The notes beneath the pieces are model-generated. The model was not told where the DNA came from. It made no database searches and worked only from the letters and a program-made list of their open reading frames with translations. From Actinomyces sp. (GTDB taxonomy: Bacteria > Actinomycetota > Actinomycetes > Actinomycetales > Actinomycetaceae), in assembly GCA_018375675.1 (NCBI GenBank), contig JAHACW010000059.1, forward strand, positions 1-14,327: a stretch of 14,327 nt of DNA, given 5' to 3'. The translations under genes were made by a program, and so were the position numbers. Numbering within the stretch: the first letter of the stretch is position 1; each line of letters starts with the position of its first letter. Positions 6,247 to 13,786 of this stretch are shown piece after piece.

Positions 6247-6612
6247 ATGAGCGATCCCGTCAACGGCTACCCTGCCGCCGGCCAGCCGCAGCAGGCATAC
6301 GGCCAGCCCGCCTACGCCCTCAACCCCGAGATTGAGAAGCTCCGTTCGAACGCTTCGACGGCCCGCATGCTCTCTTTCGTGAGCTTCCTGATCGGCGGCC
6401 TCCTGCTCGCAGGCGGCATGTGGTTCTGGACCAACAAGATGGCCGAGGAAGCCAAGATCCTGGGCGCCCCGATGGACATCACGGCCGATGTGGAGAGCGC
6501 CCGCTCGGCTGCGAAGATCTGCTCGATCATCCACATCGCGGTCGTCGCTGCGGTTTTCCTGTTCTTCATCGTGGCGGCGGTCATCGGCGGAATTGCGGCC
6601 GCCAACAGCTGA
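6247..6612 (+). CDS. Small two-helix membrane protein, short N-terminus (paralog 3 of 4)
   Basis: The minimal family member, 121 residues. The tract before the helices is only about 22 residues with one AYGQPAYALNP unit. PEIEKLRSNASTARMLSF (27-44) closely matches paralog 1 at 78-95. Helix 1 is about 40-62, then ILGAPMDITADVESAR (71-86), then helix 2 at about 90-117. The start has GGAG (6237-6240), 6 nt, then ATGAGCGATCC, shared with paralog 4. The frame is open further upstream to 6106, but those codons overlap the previous gene and the promoter-like DNA. It has its own likely promoter and a strong hairpin after it, so it is probably monocistronic. Function unknown. Confidence 0.85.
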   Translation: MSDPVNGYPAAGQPQQAYGQPAYALNPEIEKLRSNASTARMLSFVSFLIGGLLLAGGMWFWTNKMAEEAKILGAPMDITADVESARSAAKICSIIHIAVVAAVFLFFIVAAVIGGIAAANS

Positions 6613-6626
6613 CGCATCGTGACGTG

Positions 6627-6663
6627 TGGGGCCCGAGGAAACGGCGAGTTTCCTCGGGCCCCA
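6627..6663 (+). terminator. Strong hairpin after paralog 3
   Basis: A 16-bp perfect stem (6627-6642 with 6648-6663) and a GGCGA loop start 15 bp after the stop. No T-run follows. It is a terminator of the high-GC type or a 3' RNA stabiliser. Confidence 0.75.
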
Positions 6664-6688
6664 ACGCATAGCGGCTGACAGCCGCTGC

Positions 6689-6694
6689 TACGAT
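6689..6694 (+). promoter_or_regulatory. -10 element for paralog 4
   Basis: TACGAT in TGCTACGATAG, 47 bp before the ATG of the next gene, is the same hexamer as before paralog 3. No convincing -35 is visible. Confidence 0.45.
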
Positions 6695-6735
6695 AGCCCC
6701 CATCGTCATCCGCACGGAACTATCTGGAGTGCACC

Positions 6736-7209
6736 ATGAGCGATCCGGCTTACCCCTACGGGGCCAATCCTACGAGTGCGCAGGATCCCTACACGCAGCA
6801 GACGCCGTATGGCCTGGCTGCATCCGCGCCGTACGGCCAGCCCGAGGCAGCGTACGGCCAGCAGCCTGCCTACGGCATGCCCAATGGGACGGCGTACAGT
6901 CAGCCCACGCCGGCCTATGCGCAGCCGTACTATGCGACTTCACACCTCGTTGCATACGCGGAACTGCGTTCCCAAGCGCATCTCGCCATGATCTTGGCTG
7001 GCATTAGCTTCCTGATTGCCTATCTGTTCCTCTCGATCCCCGCGGTGGTGTTGTCGTTCATGCAGCGCAGGAAGGCGAAGCGCCTGAATGCCCCGCAGGA
7101 CATCATGTCGCTGACGAATACTGCGGTGGTCGTCACGTCCATATGCGCGTCACTCCAGCTGCTCGTGCCTCTTGCCCTTCTCCTCGTCTTTTTCCTCAGT
7201 GATCGATAA
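6736..7209 (+). CDS. Small two-helix membrane protein, Tyr/Gly/Gln-rich N-terminus (paralog 4 of 4)
   Basis: 157 residues. The first 66 are low complexity with repeated YG/PYGQ/AYGQ units. ATSHLVAYAELRSQAHLAM (67-85) replaces the YALNP-RSNAS block of paralogs 1 and 3. Helix 1 is about 82-108, then RRKAKRLNAPQDIMSL (111-126), then helix 2 at about 129-154. The segment between the helices is basic (RRKAKR), so under the positive-inside rule it should face the cytoplasm, leaving both termini outside or helix 1 re-entrant; topology is uncertain. GGAG (6726-6729) lies 6 nt before the ATG, with the same ATGAGCGATCC context as paralog 3. Function unknown. Confidence 0.83.
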   Translation: MSDPAYPYGANPTSAQDPYTQQTPYGLAASAPYGQPEAAYGQQPAYGMPNGTAYSQPTPAYAQPYYATSHLVAYAELRSQAHLAMILAGISFLIAYLFLSIPAVVLSFMQRRKAKRLNAPQDIMSLTNTAVVVTSICASLQLLVPLALLLVFFLSDR

Positions 7210-7273
7210 GTCGTGTGCTGATACCACCTCGCCACCCGTGAGAGTCGCGCGACAGCGCTGACTCCTCACACCC

Positions 7274-7314
7274 CGGAGCCTGTAGGAACGGTGATGCCGT
7301 TTCCGCAGGCTCCG
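7274..7314 (+). terminator. Hairpin after paralog 4 / before the ATPase gene
   Basis: CGGAGCCTG (7274-7282) pairs with CAGGCTCCG (7306-7314). The inner GGAACGG and CCGTTTCC can extend the stem with a bulge. It ends 18 bp before the next ATG, so it likely ends the upstream transcript and lies in the -35 region of the next promoter. Confidence 0.65.
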
Positions 7315-7318
7315 CCTG

Positions 7319-7324
7319 TATTCT
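7319..7324 (+). promoter_or_regulatory. -10 element suggesting a leaderless mRNA for the ATPase gene
   Basis: TATTCT is a good -10 hexamer located 7 bp before ATG 7332, so transcription would start at or next to the A of the start codon. No Shine-Dalgarno at a proper distance is present (only GAGAG directly before the T-ATG). Leaderless mRNAs are common in actinobacteria. Confidence 0.45.
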
Positions 7325-7331
7325 TGAGAGT

Positions 7332-9083
7332 ATGACTCCCCGATACGAAGCACCCTCGCGCGCCATCTCCGGAACCGACGCAGACCTCCTCGACCAGCTG
7401 CGATACGCGGACGGACGCCCCTACGGCTTCTACAAGAACGCCCTCGGTGCCTGGGATTACGGGGACTTCACCCTCGCGATCGATCACGTGCAGGCCGATC
7501 CCTACGCCCCGCCCTCGTCCCTGCGCGCCTGGTCGACGCCCGAGGCCATGGGACTGCCCGAGGCTGCCCTGGCCTCGTCCGACGCGCGCCTGGCGGCCGC
7601 CGACTTCATCGCACGCTCCTTCGACGAGGCCATCCGCGCCCGCGACACCCGCGACGTGTCCATCGCCCGCGCCGGCGCCCTCATCCTCCAGCGCTCCTAC
7701 GCGACCGTCCTGCCCGACCGCGTCGAAGTCCGCTTCCAGGTCAAGCTCCCCGCGCGCGGACGCACGATCCTCGGCAAGAGCGCCGCCCGCCTCTTCGACG
7801 TGGACGTGCCCAACATCGTCATGGACTGCTTCGACTTCGTCTCCGAGGACCCGGCCACCACCCGCAAGCGCTCCCGCCTCCTCGGCCACGTCGCCGCCTA
7901 CGAGGACTACCGCGCCCTCCAGGGGATCCTCGAAGAACGCGGATGGGTATCCTTCGTCGCTGACGAAGCCCTGTTGGCGCGGCGCTCCGGCGTGTCCGAG
8001 ACGCCCCTGACCGGTGACGGCGTCGTCGCCTTCGGCGCCCCCGAGTCCCTGCGCGCCACCGTCACCCTGCCGCACGCCGGCGAGGTGTCCGGCATGGCGA
8101 TCCCCCCGGGCCTGACCCTCATCGTGGGCGGCGGCTACCACGGCAAGTCCACGCTCCTCGAGGCCATCGCCCAGGGCGTGTACGCGCACATCCCCGGCGA
8201 CGGCCGCGAGCTCGTCGCCACCGACCCCACCGCTACGAAGGTGCGCGCCGCCGACGGGCGGGCCGTCACCGGCGTCGACATCTCGCCGTTCATCACCCAC
8301 CTGCCCGGCGGCGCCGACACCACGTCCTTCTCCACCGAGAACGCGTCCGGCTCCACCTCGCAGGCCGCCTCCATCATCGAATCCCTCGAGCTGGGCGCGC
8401 GCACCCTCCTCATCGACGAAGACACCTCCGCGACCAACCTCCTCATCCGCGACACGCGCATGCGCGACCTCGTCGCCGCCGAGAAGGAACCCATCACGCC
8501 CCTCGTCGACCGCGTTACTTCCCTCACCGAGGCCGGCGTCTCCCTCATCATGGTCGTCGGCGGCTCCGGCGCATTCCTCGACGCCGCCGACCGGGTCCTC
8601 ATGATGGACAACTACCGCTGCCTCGACGTCACCTCCCGCGCACGCGAGGTCGTGGCCGACCTGCCGCGCCCCCGCACCGACGCCCCCACCAGCTGGGAGG
8701 CGGCGCCCCGCGTGCCCGCTGCAAAGGCCCGCGTGGACCGCCCGCGCACCAAGGCCTCGGGCACGTCTGTGCTGACGATCGACCGTTCGACCGTCGACAT
8801 TTCTGACGTCGCTGCAGTCGTCGACCCCGGGCAGGCCGAGGCCATCGCCTGGTGCGTGCGCGGCGTCCTCGAGGAGATGGCCGGCAAGCAGTCGATGCCC
8901 GACCTCATGGCCAAGCTTGGACGGCGCCTCGCCTCCGAAGGCCTGGACGCCGTCTGCAAGTTTGGCGCCCGCTCCTACCCGGCGTTCCTGGCGCGCCCGC
9001 GCCTCATCGATGTGGGTGCCGCCATCAACCGCTACCGTGGCCTGTCCTTGCGCGAGCCGCGCGGCGAGGTCTCCGAGTCGTAG
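7332..9083 (+). CDS. Predicted ATPase of the ABC class (COG3044 / PF09818 type)
   Basis: A 583-residue soluble P-loop ATPase. After a long N-terminal region it has Walker A GGGYHGKST (266-274), where Tyr-His replaces the usual Gly-Ser run. An ABC-like signature STENASGSTSQAA (334-346) and Walker B TLLIDEDTSATN (358-369) follow. The GGYHGKST loop, the DEDTSATN box and about 570-residue length identify the stand-alone ABC-class ATPase family, whose cellular role is not established; it is not a membrane transporter. There are no membrane helices or signal peptide. The start MTPRYEAPSR is the first ATG after the hairpin, and the mRNA may be leaderless. No operon partner is adjacent: a repeat island follows the stop directly. 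Confidence 0.9.
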   Translation: MTPRYEAPSRAISGTDADLLDQLRYADGRPYGFYKNALGAWDYGDFTLAIDHVQADPYAPPSSLRAWSTPEAMGLPEAALASSDARLAAADFIARSFDEAIRARDTRDVSIARAGALILQRSYATVLPDRVEVRFQVKLPARGRTILGKSAARLFDVDVPNIVMDCFDFVSEDPATTRKRSRLLGHVAAYEDYRALQGILEERGWVSFVADEALLARRSGVSETPLTGDGVVAFGAPESLRATVTLPHAGEVSGMAIPPGLTLIVGGGYHGKSTLLEAIAQGVYAHIPGDGRELVATDPTATKVRAADGRAVTGVDISPFITHLPGGADTTSFSTENASGSTSQAASIIESLELGARTLLIDEDTSATNLLIRDTRMRDLVAAEKEPITPLVDRVTSLTEAGVSLIMVVGGSGAFLDAADRVLMMDNYRCLDVTSRAREVVADLPRPRTDAPTSWEAAPRVPAAKARVDRPRTKASGTSVLTIDRSTVDISDVAAVVDPGQAEAIAWCVRGVLEEMAGKQSMPDLMAKLGRRLASEGLDAVCKFGARSYPAFLARPRLIDVGAAINRYRGLSLREPRGEVSES

Positions 9084-9093
9084 CCGTTGTCGG

Positions 9094-9287
9094 GTGCCAC
9101 GGGCGTTCCGTGCGCCGGAGGGCCCGGCCGCTGTGTGTGCCGCTGGGCGGCGGCCCGCCCGCTCGCCGTCCGCGCCGCGAGCCTTCGGCTCGGCGCGTCG
9201 CCTCGAAGCCCGGCCAGGCCCCGCCGCCGCCCACCGGCACCGCGGCAGATCCCTCCGGCGCCCTTCACACCTGTGGGGCTGGGTGTG
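9094..9287. repeat. Module A copy with extended left flank (second island)
   Basis: This block begins 11 bp after the ATPase stop. It matches 13787-13975 over nearly its full length, with only scattered differences, and contains GAAGCCCG at 9205-9212. The left flank (GCCGGAGGGCCCGGCCGCTG) is shared only by islands 2 and 3. A small hairpin, CGAGCC-TTC-GGCTCG, corresponds to CGAGC-TTC-GCTCG in island 3: one base pair is gained or lost on both sides, so pairing is kept. No credible coding. Confidence 0.8.
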
Positions 9288-9308
9288 CTGACGTGTGGCT
9301 CGGCGCGT

Positions 9309-9492
9309 GTTGTTACAAACGTCGTCAATCCAAGGTGTTTTTCGTGTGGATTTCTGCCCCGTTGTTACAAACGTCGTCAATCCATCGGCTTTTTCGGTAA
9401 AAATGCTGGTTTTTGGGCTCAGATTGACGACGTTTGTCACAGAGGTCCTCGCGAGGCGATTTAAATCGTGTTGGTTTGACGACGTTTGTAAC
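9309..9492. repeat. Module E: nested inverted repeats of GTTACAAACGTCGTCAATC
   Basis: Direct copies at 9309-9331 and 9361-9383 are 52 bp apart. Inverted copies follow at 9422-9440 and 9475-9492. The outer pair (9312-9333 with 9471-9492) matches over 22 bp with one mismatch. The inner pair has one mismatch in 19. The inner copies are separated by a T-rich centre of about 38 bp. The block recurs at 14194-14325 with the same 52-bp pitch, an identical 29-bp interval and the same centre length. The design (direct copies, T-rich centre, inverted copies) is that of modules C and D with a different sequence. Confidence 0.85.
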
Positions 9493-9503
9493 GTCGGCCG
9501 CCC

Positions 9504-9545
9504 ACTGGTCGCCCGGCCAGGCCCCGCCACCGGCCACGGGTATCG
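9504..9545. repeat. Truncated module A fragment
   Basis: CTGGTCGCCCGGCCAGGCCC and the following CCACCGGCCACGGG match the core of module A, but the CTCGAAG start and the 3' half are missing. It sits between modules E and C, which suggests these islands are built by repeated rearrangement. Confidence 0.6.
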
Positions 9546-9581
9546 CATATGGGTCCTGTAGACCAGGCGGCCCGCTCTCCT

Positions 9582-9784
9582 GAAACCGGTGTCGCCTTTG
9601 CTCGCTTGTATCCGTCTGGGATTGAAACCGTCGTCGCCTTTGCGGGCGCCGGCCGAGCCTTGACTGAAACCGTCGTCGCCTTTGCGGGTGCGAAATGGGT
9701 GTTTTTGGTGCAGTTTTCGGGCGCAGAGGTGATGCCGGTTTCAAAGCTTCCTTGTTGGGGGTGAGCAGTGGTGTTGTTGGTTTC
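9582..9784. repeat. Module C, second copy: 3 direct + 2 inverted units at 42-bp pitch
   Basis: Direct units start at 9582, 9624 and 9666 (GAAACCG-NNN-TCGCCTTTGC, variable triplet GTG, TCG, TCG). A 37-bp centre (9686-9722), 31 of 37 bases identical to that at 758-794, is followed by inverted units at 9723 and 9765. Pitch is exactly 42 bp throughout. The third inverted unit present in island 1 is missing. The gap to module D is nevertheless 28 bp in both islands, so one whole 42-bp unit has been gained or lost. Confidence 0.85.
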
Positions 9785-9812
9785 AATGCCGCCATGTTGT
9801 TGCGCCTTGTGC

Positions 9813-9930
9813 GCGAAAAGTTCGCCCTGCGTGGCCTGATGGTGGGTGTGAGCGCGAAAAAGTTCGCCCTGCACGCTCAAAACACCCAAAATTCGGCGTT
9901 TTTGCGCTTGCTGGGCGAGTTTTTTCGTGC
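9813..9930. repeat. Module D, second copy: 2 direct + 1 inverted unit
   Basis: Direct units at 9813-9830 and 9854-9872 (3' ends 42 bp apart; the first has one A fewer) are followed by a 37-bp centre (9873-9909) and one inverted unit, GCTGGGCGAGTTTTTTCGTGC without its last base (9910-9929). Island 1 has the reverse stoichiometry (1 direct, 2 inverted). Confidence 0.8.
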
Positions 9931-10049
9931 CAACCGGTACTGCGCCGGTCTTGGATGCAGCGCGGCGCACTTCAGGCTGGCTGCGGTGGGGGGTTTTGCA
10001 GCATTAGAAGCTTTGCCTCGGCGTGTCGTCGGCGTGTCGGGGTCCTAAT

Positions 10050-10227
10050 GATGCAATTCCCCCGTGGGGTGACTCCGGGCAGATTCGAAAGCCGGGCTGT
10101 ATGTTGTGCGCCATCAATTTCGCATGCAATTCCCCTGCGACTCTTTCAAGATTTGAATTGGCATCGTTGGAATTGCAACGATTCTGGCTGTTATTGAAAT
10201 TTCATGTAATCGAATTACGTGCGAATT
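10050..10227. repeat. Module B, second copy, plus a duplicated left end
   Basis: The main copy runs 10116-10227: left arm AATTTCGCATGCAATT is identical to 470-485, and the right arm is AATTACGTGCGAATT (10213-10227). The internal CGTTG-n6-CAACG hairpin is kept. A second left-end fragment, GATGCAATTCCCCCGTGGGG (10050-10069), lies upstream and resembles island 1's CATGCAATTCCCCTGGGG. No protein is encoded. Confidence 0.6.
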
Positions 10228-10260
10228 TTGGAGACGGGCCCCGAGACGCAGCGCGGGGCA

Positions 10261-10293
10261 ATCCCCGAAGCGACCCCGGGTGGTCTCGGGGAT
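10261..10293. promoter_or_regulatory. Dyad upstream of the ABC exporter genes
   Basis: ATCCCCGA (10261-10268) pairs with TCGGGGAT (10286-10293), and inner GACC (10272-10275) pairs with GGTC (10282-10285). It lies about 55 bp before the ATPase start. It may be an operator for a local regulator or a terminator facing out of the repeat island. No regulator gene is visible nearby. Confidence 0.4.
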
Positions 10294-10348
10294 GAATCAG
10301 GGGAAACCTCCGTAGCGGTGACGCGCACCGCAGGCGCACGATGGATGC

Positions 10349-11113
10349 ATGAACACGAACACAACAATCGCGCAGGCCCCCGCGGCCGCACCGGCCCAGG
10401 CCTCGTCCATCGTCCGACTCCAGGGCGTCTCCAAGATCTACGGAAGCGGCGACGCGCAGGTGCGCGCCCTCGACGACGTGAGCGTCGGCTTCGGCGCCGG
10501 CGAATTCACCGCCATCATGGGCCCCTCCGGCTCCGGCAAGTCCACGATGATGCACATCCTCGCCGGCCTCGATGCCCCCACCTCCGGGCACGTCTTCGTC
10601 GAAGACACCGACATCACCACCCTCAAAGACACCGCGCTGACCAAGCTGCGCCGAGACCGTATCGGCTTCGTTTTCCAGTCCTTCAACCTGGTGCCCACCC
10701 TGGACGCCCGCGCCAACATCCTCCTGCCGATGCGCCTGGCCGGGGCCACCCCCGAAAAGGGATGGTTCGACCTCATCGTCACCTCCCTGGGCATCGCGGA
10801 TCGACTGAGTCACCGCCCCTCCGAGATGTCCGGCGGCCAGCAGCAGCGCGTCGCCGTCGCCCGCGCCCTCATGAGCCGCCCCGCCGTCATCGTCGCGGAC
10901 GAGCCCACCGGCAACCTTGACTCGCACTCGACCACCGAGGTCATGGACCTGCTGCGCCGCGCCGTCGACGAACTCGGCCAGAGCGTCATCATGGTCACCC
11001 ACGACACCGCGACCGCCGCCTACGCGGACCGCGTCCTCGTGTGCCGCGACGGACGCATCGTTTCCGACCTGCGCGACGTCACCGCCGACTCCCTGACCGC
11101 GGCACTGCGCTGA
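10349..11113 (+). CDS. ABC transporter ATP-binding protein, MacB/LolD type
   Basis: A 254-residue nucleotide-binding subunit that powers the FtsX-type permease encoded 29 bp downstream. Walker A GPSGSGKST is at 58-66, the Q-loop in FVFQSFNLVPTL at 107-118, signature SGGQQQRVAVARAL at 161-174, Walker B AVIVADEPTGNLD at 169-181 and the switch histidine H208 in MVTHD. ADEPTGNLD and FQSFNLVPTL are typical of the LolD/MacB/SalX class of exporters and lipoprotein or peptide-efflux pumps. The first 20 residues are an Ala/Pro-rich extension. ATG 10349 has no Shine-Dalgarno; a CACGAT hexamer (10337-10342) at the right distance may make the mRNA leaderless. Substrate unknown. Confidence 0.93.
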   Translation: MNTNTTIAQAPAAAPAQASSIVRLQGVSKIYGSGDAQVRALDDVSVGFGAGEFTAIMGPSGSGKSTMMHILAGLDAPTSGHVFVEDTDITTLKDTALTKLRRDRIGFVFQSFNLVPTLDARANILLPMRLAGATPEKGWFDLIVTSLGIADRLSHRPSEMSGGQQQRVAVARALMSRPAVIVADEPTGNLDSHSTTEVMDLLRRAVDELGQSVIMVTHDTATAAYADRVLVCRDGRIVSDLRDVTADSLTAALR

Positions 11114-11142
11114 ACGCACGCCCACTCCCCAAGGCTCACCTC

Positions 11143-13677
11143 ATGTCTGCAACAAACTCCCTCCTAAGCGCCAACCTGCGCTCCCACGGCCGCCGCTACA
11201 TCTCCACCGGCCTGGCCGTCGCCATCTCCACGGCCTTCATCGTCATCACCCTCATCGTCATGACAGCGATGACCTCGGGCCTGACCTCCAGCGTCTACCA
11301 GCAGTACCGCGGCGGCACGATCGTCGTCTCCCAAGACAAGGACGCGCCCGAGGGCGCCATCGAAAGCGCCGAAAAAGCCCTGGCAGCAACCAGCGGCGTC
11401 ACCGCCATCAAGCACATGGCCCAGTGGCCCGCCGACGCCCAAACCGACGCGACGCGCGCCGGCCTCTACGTGTCGCCGCTGGCCCCCAAGCCCTTCGCCG
11501 ACCTCGACCTGAGCGCCGGAACCGCCCCGACTGCCGACGACCAAATCGCCATCCCCGAGCACACGGCCTTGACCCTCTCTCTGAAGGTCGGCGACACCGT
11601 CCGCGTGCGCGCCGGATTCACCGAGGGCGACTACCGCACCCTCACCATCGTTGGAACCACCCGCTCGAACACGATCAGTATGGGCATCCCCGCCTCTTAC
11701 GTGACCGACGGCGGCTTCTCCTCGATCTTCGGAACGACCGCCTCCGGGCAGTTCATCGTCGCGACTTCCGGAGCCGATGCGGACAGCAACGCAAACCCTC
11801 CCAGCGCCACCCAGGACGAGTGGGTGGCAACGGCAAACTCCGCGCTCAGCGGCATCTCGGGCGTGACTGTGACCAGCGTGCACAAGGCAATCCAGGACGA
11901 CCTCAACCAGGCGCGCCTGGGAGCGTCCGTGACGATGGGAATCATGCTGATCTTCCCGGCGATCGCGGCGCTCGTGGCCTCTATCGTCGTCTCCTCGACA
12001 TTCCGAGTGGTGCTCATGCAGCGCACCCGCGAACTGGCGCTGCTGCGCACGCTGGGAGCGACCAGGCGACAGGTCCGCTCGCTCGTGACTCGCGAGGCCC
12101 TCGCGATCGGAGCGATCTCGTCCGCGATTGGCGTCGCTCTCGGCTGGCTGATTGGCGCGCTCGCGGAGGCGGGCACCGGCCTGGCCTCTAGCGTCGTCGC
12201 AGCGCTGGCGGGGGCCTCCGTCTGGCAGCTCGCGCTCACGTGGCTCGGTGCCACCCTGTTCACGACCCTGGTCGGCGTCTTCCCGGCCCGCGCCGCCTCC
12301 CGCGTCGCACCCGTCGCCGCCCTCGCCCCTGTGAACGAGGCCGGGGCCGCCGCCCGCAAGAAGCACACCGTCCGCTTTATCATCGGTGCGCTCATCGCGG
12401 TGGCCGGGTGTGCTTCGGTGGCCTTCGCATGGCGCTCGGATAGCGGCGGCACGAAATTCCTCGGGGCATTCGGCGGGTCGCTCCTGGCGCTCCTCGGCGC
12501 GCTGCTCGTCGCCTCGGTGCTGCTGCCGGCCCTCACCCGCGCGTTTGGCTCGGTCTTCCCGGGCACCCTGTCCGCCATGGCCCGCGAGAACACGATGCGC
12601 AACCCCGGACGCACCTCCGCGACCGGCACCGCGATCATCATCGGTGTGACCCTCGTCGTCACCATTATCGTCGGTGCCGCTTCCGTGCGCACCACGCTGA
12701 CTAACGCCGTGAACGACGCTCGCCCCTTCGACCTCATGGCCACCTCAACGAGCGGAGCGCTCACCGACGACCAGCAGGCCGCCATCGCGGCCACCGATGG
12801 CGTCGCCGCCACCGTCGCCCAGTACGCCGCCCCCGGCACCCTGACGACCACCTCGGGCGCGCCCGCCTACGCTCCCGGTGAGGGAACCGGGTCGGAGGAC
12901 GAGGCCCAGGCCTCGTCGGTCATGATCACCGGAGAACCCGACTACACGGGCGTCACCCACTCGACCGTCACCCAGCTGGGCGATAACCAGGTGCGCGTCG
13001 GCGACGAGGCCCTGGCCGGGCAGACGCTGCGCCTGTGCGCCGACACGTGCGTGGACCTGAGCGCCACCTACGACAAGAACGGCAGCGTTGGGCAGGCCCA
13101 GGTCTCCGAGAAGACCCTGCGATCCATCGCGAGCTCTCTTGAGCGTCAGGCGATCATCATCAAGATGGCCGACGGGGCCGATGCCGAGACCGTCCAGGCC
13201 GCGCTGCTCAAGGACTCGCACCTGAGCGTCAACGGCTCCGCGCTGGAGCGCCAGATGTACACGAAGATCATCGACCGGCTGATGCTCGTCCTCGTCGGAC
13301 TGCTCGGCGTGTCCGTCCTCGTGTCCCTGGTGGGCGTGGCCAACACGCTGTCGCTGTCGGTCGCCGAACGCACCCGCGAGAACGGCCTGCTGCGGGCCCT
13401 CGGCCTGACGCGACGCCAGATGAAGAGCCTCCTCGCCCTCGAGGCGCTGTTCCTGTCGATGACCGGTGCGCTGATCGGCGTGGGCATGGGCGTCGCCTTC
13501 GGGTGGGTCGGCGTCATGAGCCTGCCGATTGACGGGGCCACTCCCGTGCTGAGCGTGCCGTGGCTGCAGCTGGTCGGCGTGTGCGTCGTGGCCATCCTGT
13601 CCGCGCTGATCGCGTCCTGGCTGCCCGGCCGCCGGGCCGCCAAGGTCAGCCCGTCGGAGGCGCTGGCGACGGAGTGA
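11143..13677 (+). CDS. ABC transporter permease with two FtsX domains
   Basis: An 844-residue membrane subunit forming the pump with the preceding ATPase. It is a duplicated FtsX/MacB-type permease: helix 1 at about 20-45, an extracytoplasmic domain of about 50-262, then the first FtsX domain at about 265-390 with RTRELALLRTLGATRRQ (294-310). A pair of helices follows at about 411-465. The second half starts with a helix at about 494-515, an extracytoplasmic domain of about 518-708 with a C632/C636 pair, and the second FtsX domain at 712-840 with RTRENGLLRALGLTRRQ (743-759). Length suits the actinobacterial double-FtsX family. ATG 11143 follows AAGG (11131-11134). An in-frame upstream extension overlaps the ATPase gene and is rejected. 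No accessory MacA/HlyD-type gene is present. Confidence 0.93.
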   Translation: MSATNSLLSANLRSHGRRYISTGLAVAISTAFIVITLIVMTAMTSGLTSSVYQQYRGGTIVVSQDKDAPEGAIESAEKALAATSGVTAIKHMAQWPADAQTDATRAGLYVSPLAPKPFADLDLSAGTAPTADDQIAIPEHTALTLSLKVGDTVRVRAGFTEGDYRTLTIVGTTRSNTISMGIPASYVTDGGFSSIFGTTASGQFIVATSGADADSNANPPSATQDEWVATANSALSGISGVTVTSVHKAIQDDLNQARLGASVTMGIMLIFPAIAALVASIVVSSTFRVVLMQRTRELALLRTLGATRRQVRSLVTREALAIGAISSAIGVALGWLIGALAEAGTGLASSVVAALAGASVWQLALTWLGATLFTTLVGVFPARAASRVAPVAALAPVNEAGAAARKKHTVRFIIGALIAVAGCASVAFAWRSDSGGTKFLGAFGGSLLALLGALLVASVLLPALTRAFGSVFPGTLSAMARENTMRNPGRTSATGTAIIIGVTLVVTIIVGAASVRTTLTNAVNDARPFDLMATSTSGALTDDQQAAIAATDGVAATVAQYAAPGTLTTTSGAPAYAPGEGTGSEDEAQASSVMITGEPDYTGVTHSTVTQLGDNQVRVGDEALAGQTLRLCADTCVDLSATYDKNGSVGQAQVSEKTLRSIASSLERQAIIIKMADGADAETVQAALLKDSHLSVNGSALERQMYTKIIDRLMLVLVGLLGVSVLVSLVGVANTLSLSVAERTRENGLLRALGLTRRQMKSLLALEALFLSMTGALIGVGMGVAFGWVGVMSLPIDGATPVLSVPWLQLVGVCVVAILSALIASWLPGRRAAKVSPSEALATE

Positions 13678-13701
13678 TTGCTGGTTGAATCACTGGTGTT
13701 G

Positions 13702-13737
13702 ACGGGTGGGGTGCCGGAAGGTGCCCCACCCGTTGTT
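13702..13737 (+). terminator. Intrinsic terminator of the ABC exporter operon
   Basis: A 14-bp stem (13702-13715 with 13720-13733, two G-U pairs) with a GGAA tetraloop is followed by TTGTT. It lies 24 bp after the permease stop and resembles the nrdE terminator in build. Confidence 0.88.
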
Positions 13738-13786
13738 ATCGGTCCCCGCTTGCCCGACCGTTGGCATGTGGGGCCGTGCTGCTTGT

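Noticed and set aside
7266..9548. Long open frame (760 codons) on the minus strand opposite the ABC-class ATPase
   Set aside because: It is a shadow of the biased codon use of the + strand gene, has low-complexity Gly/Asp/Val composition and extends into the non-coding repeat island.
9084..10348. A coding gene within the second repeat island
   Set aside because: Frames here read through repeat modules with no family resemblance or start context. The same modules occur in other frames in islands 1 and 3.
11041..11142. In-frame N-terminal extension of the ABC permease
   Set aside because: It overlaps the end of the ATPase gene and is Arg/Pro-rich with no helix. ATG 11143 gives the usual short cytoplasmic start before helix 1.
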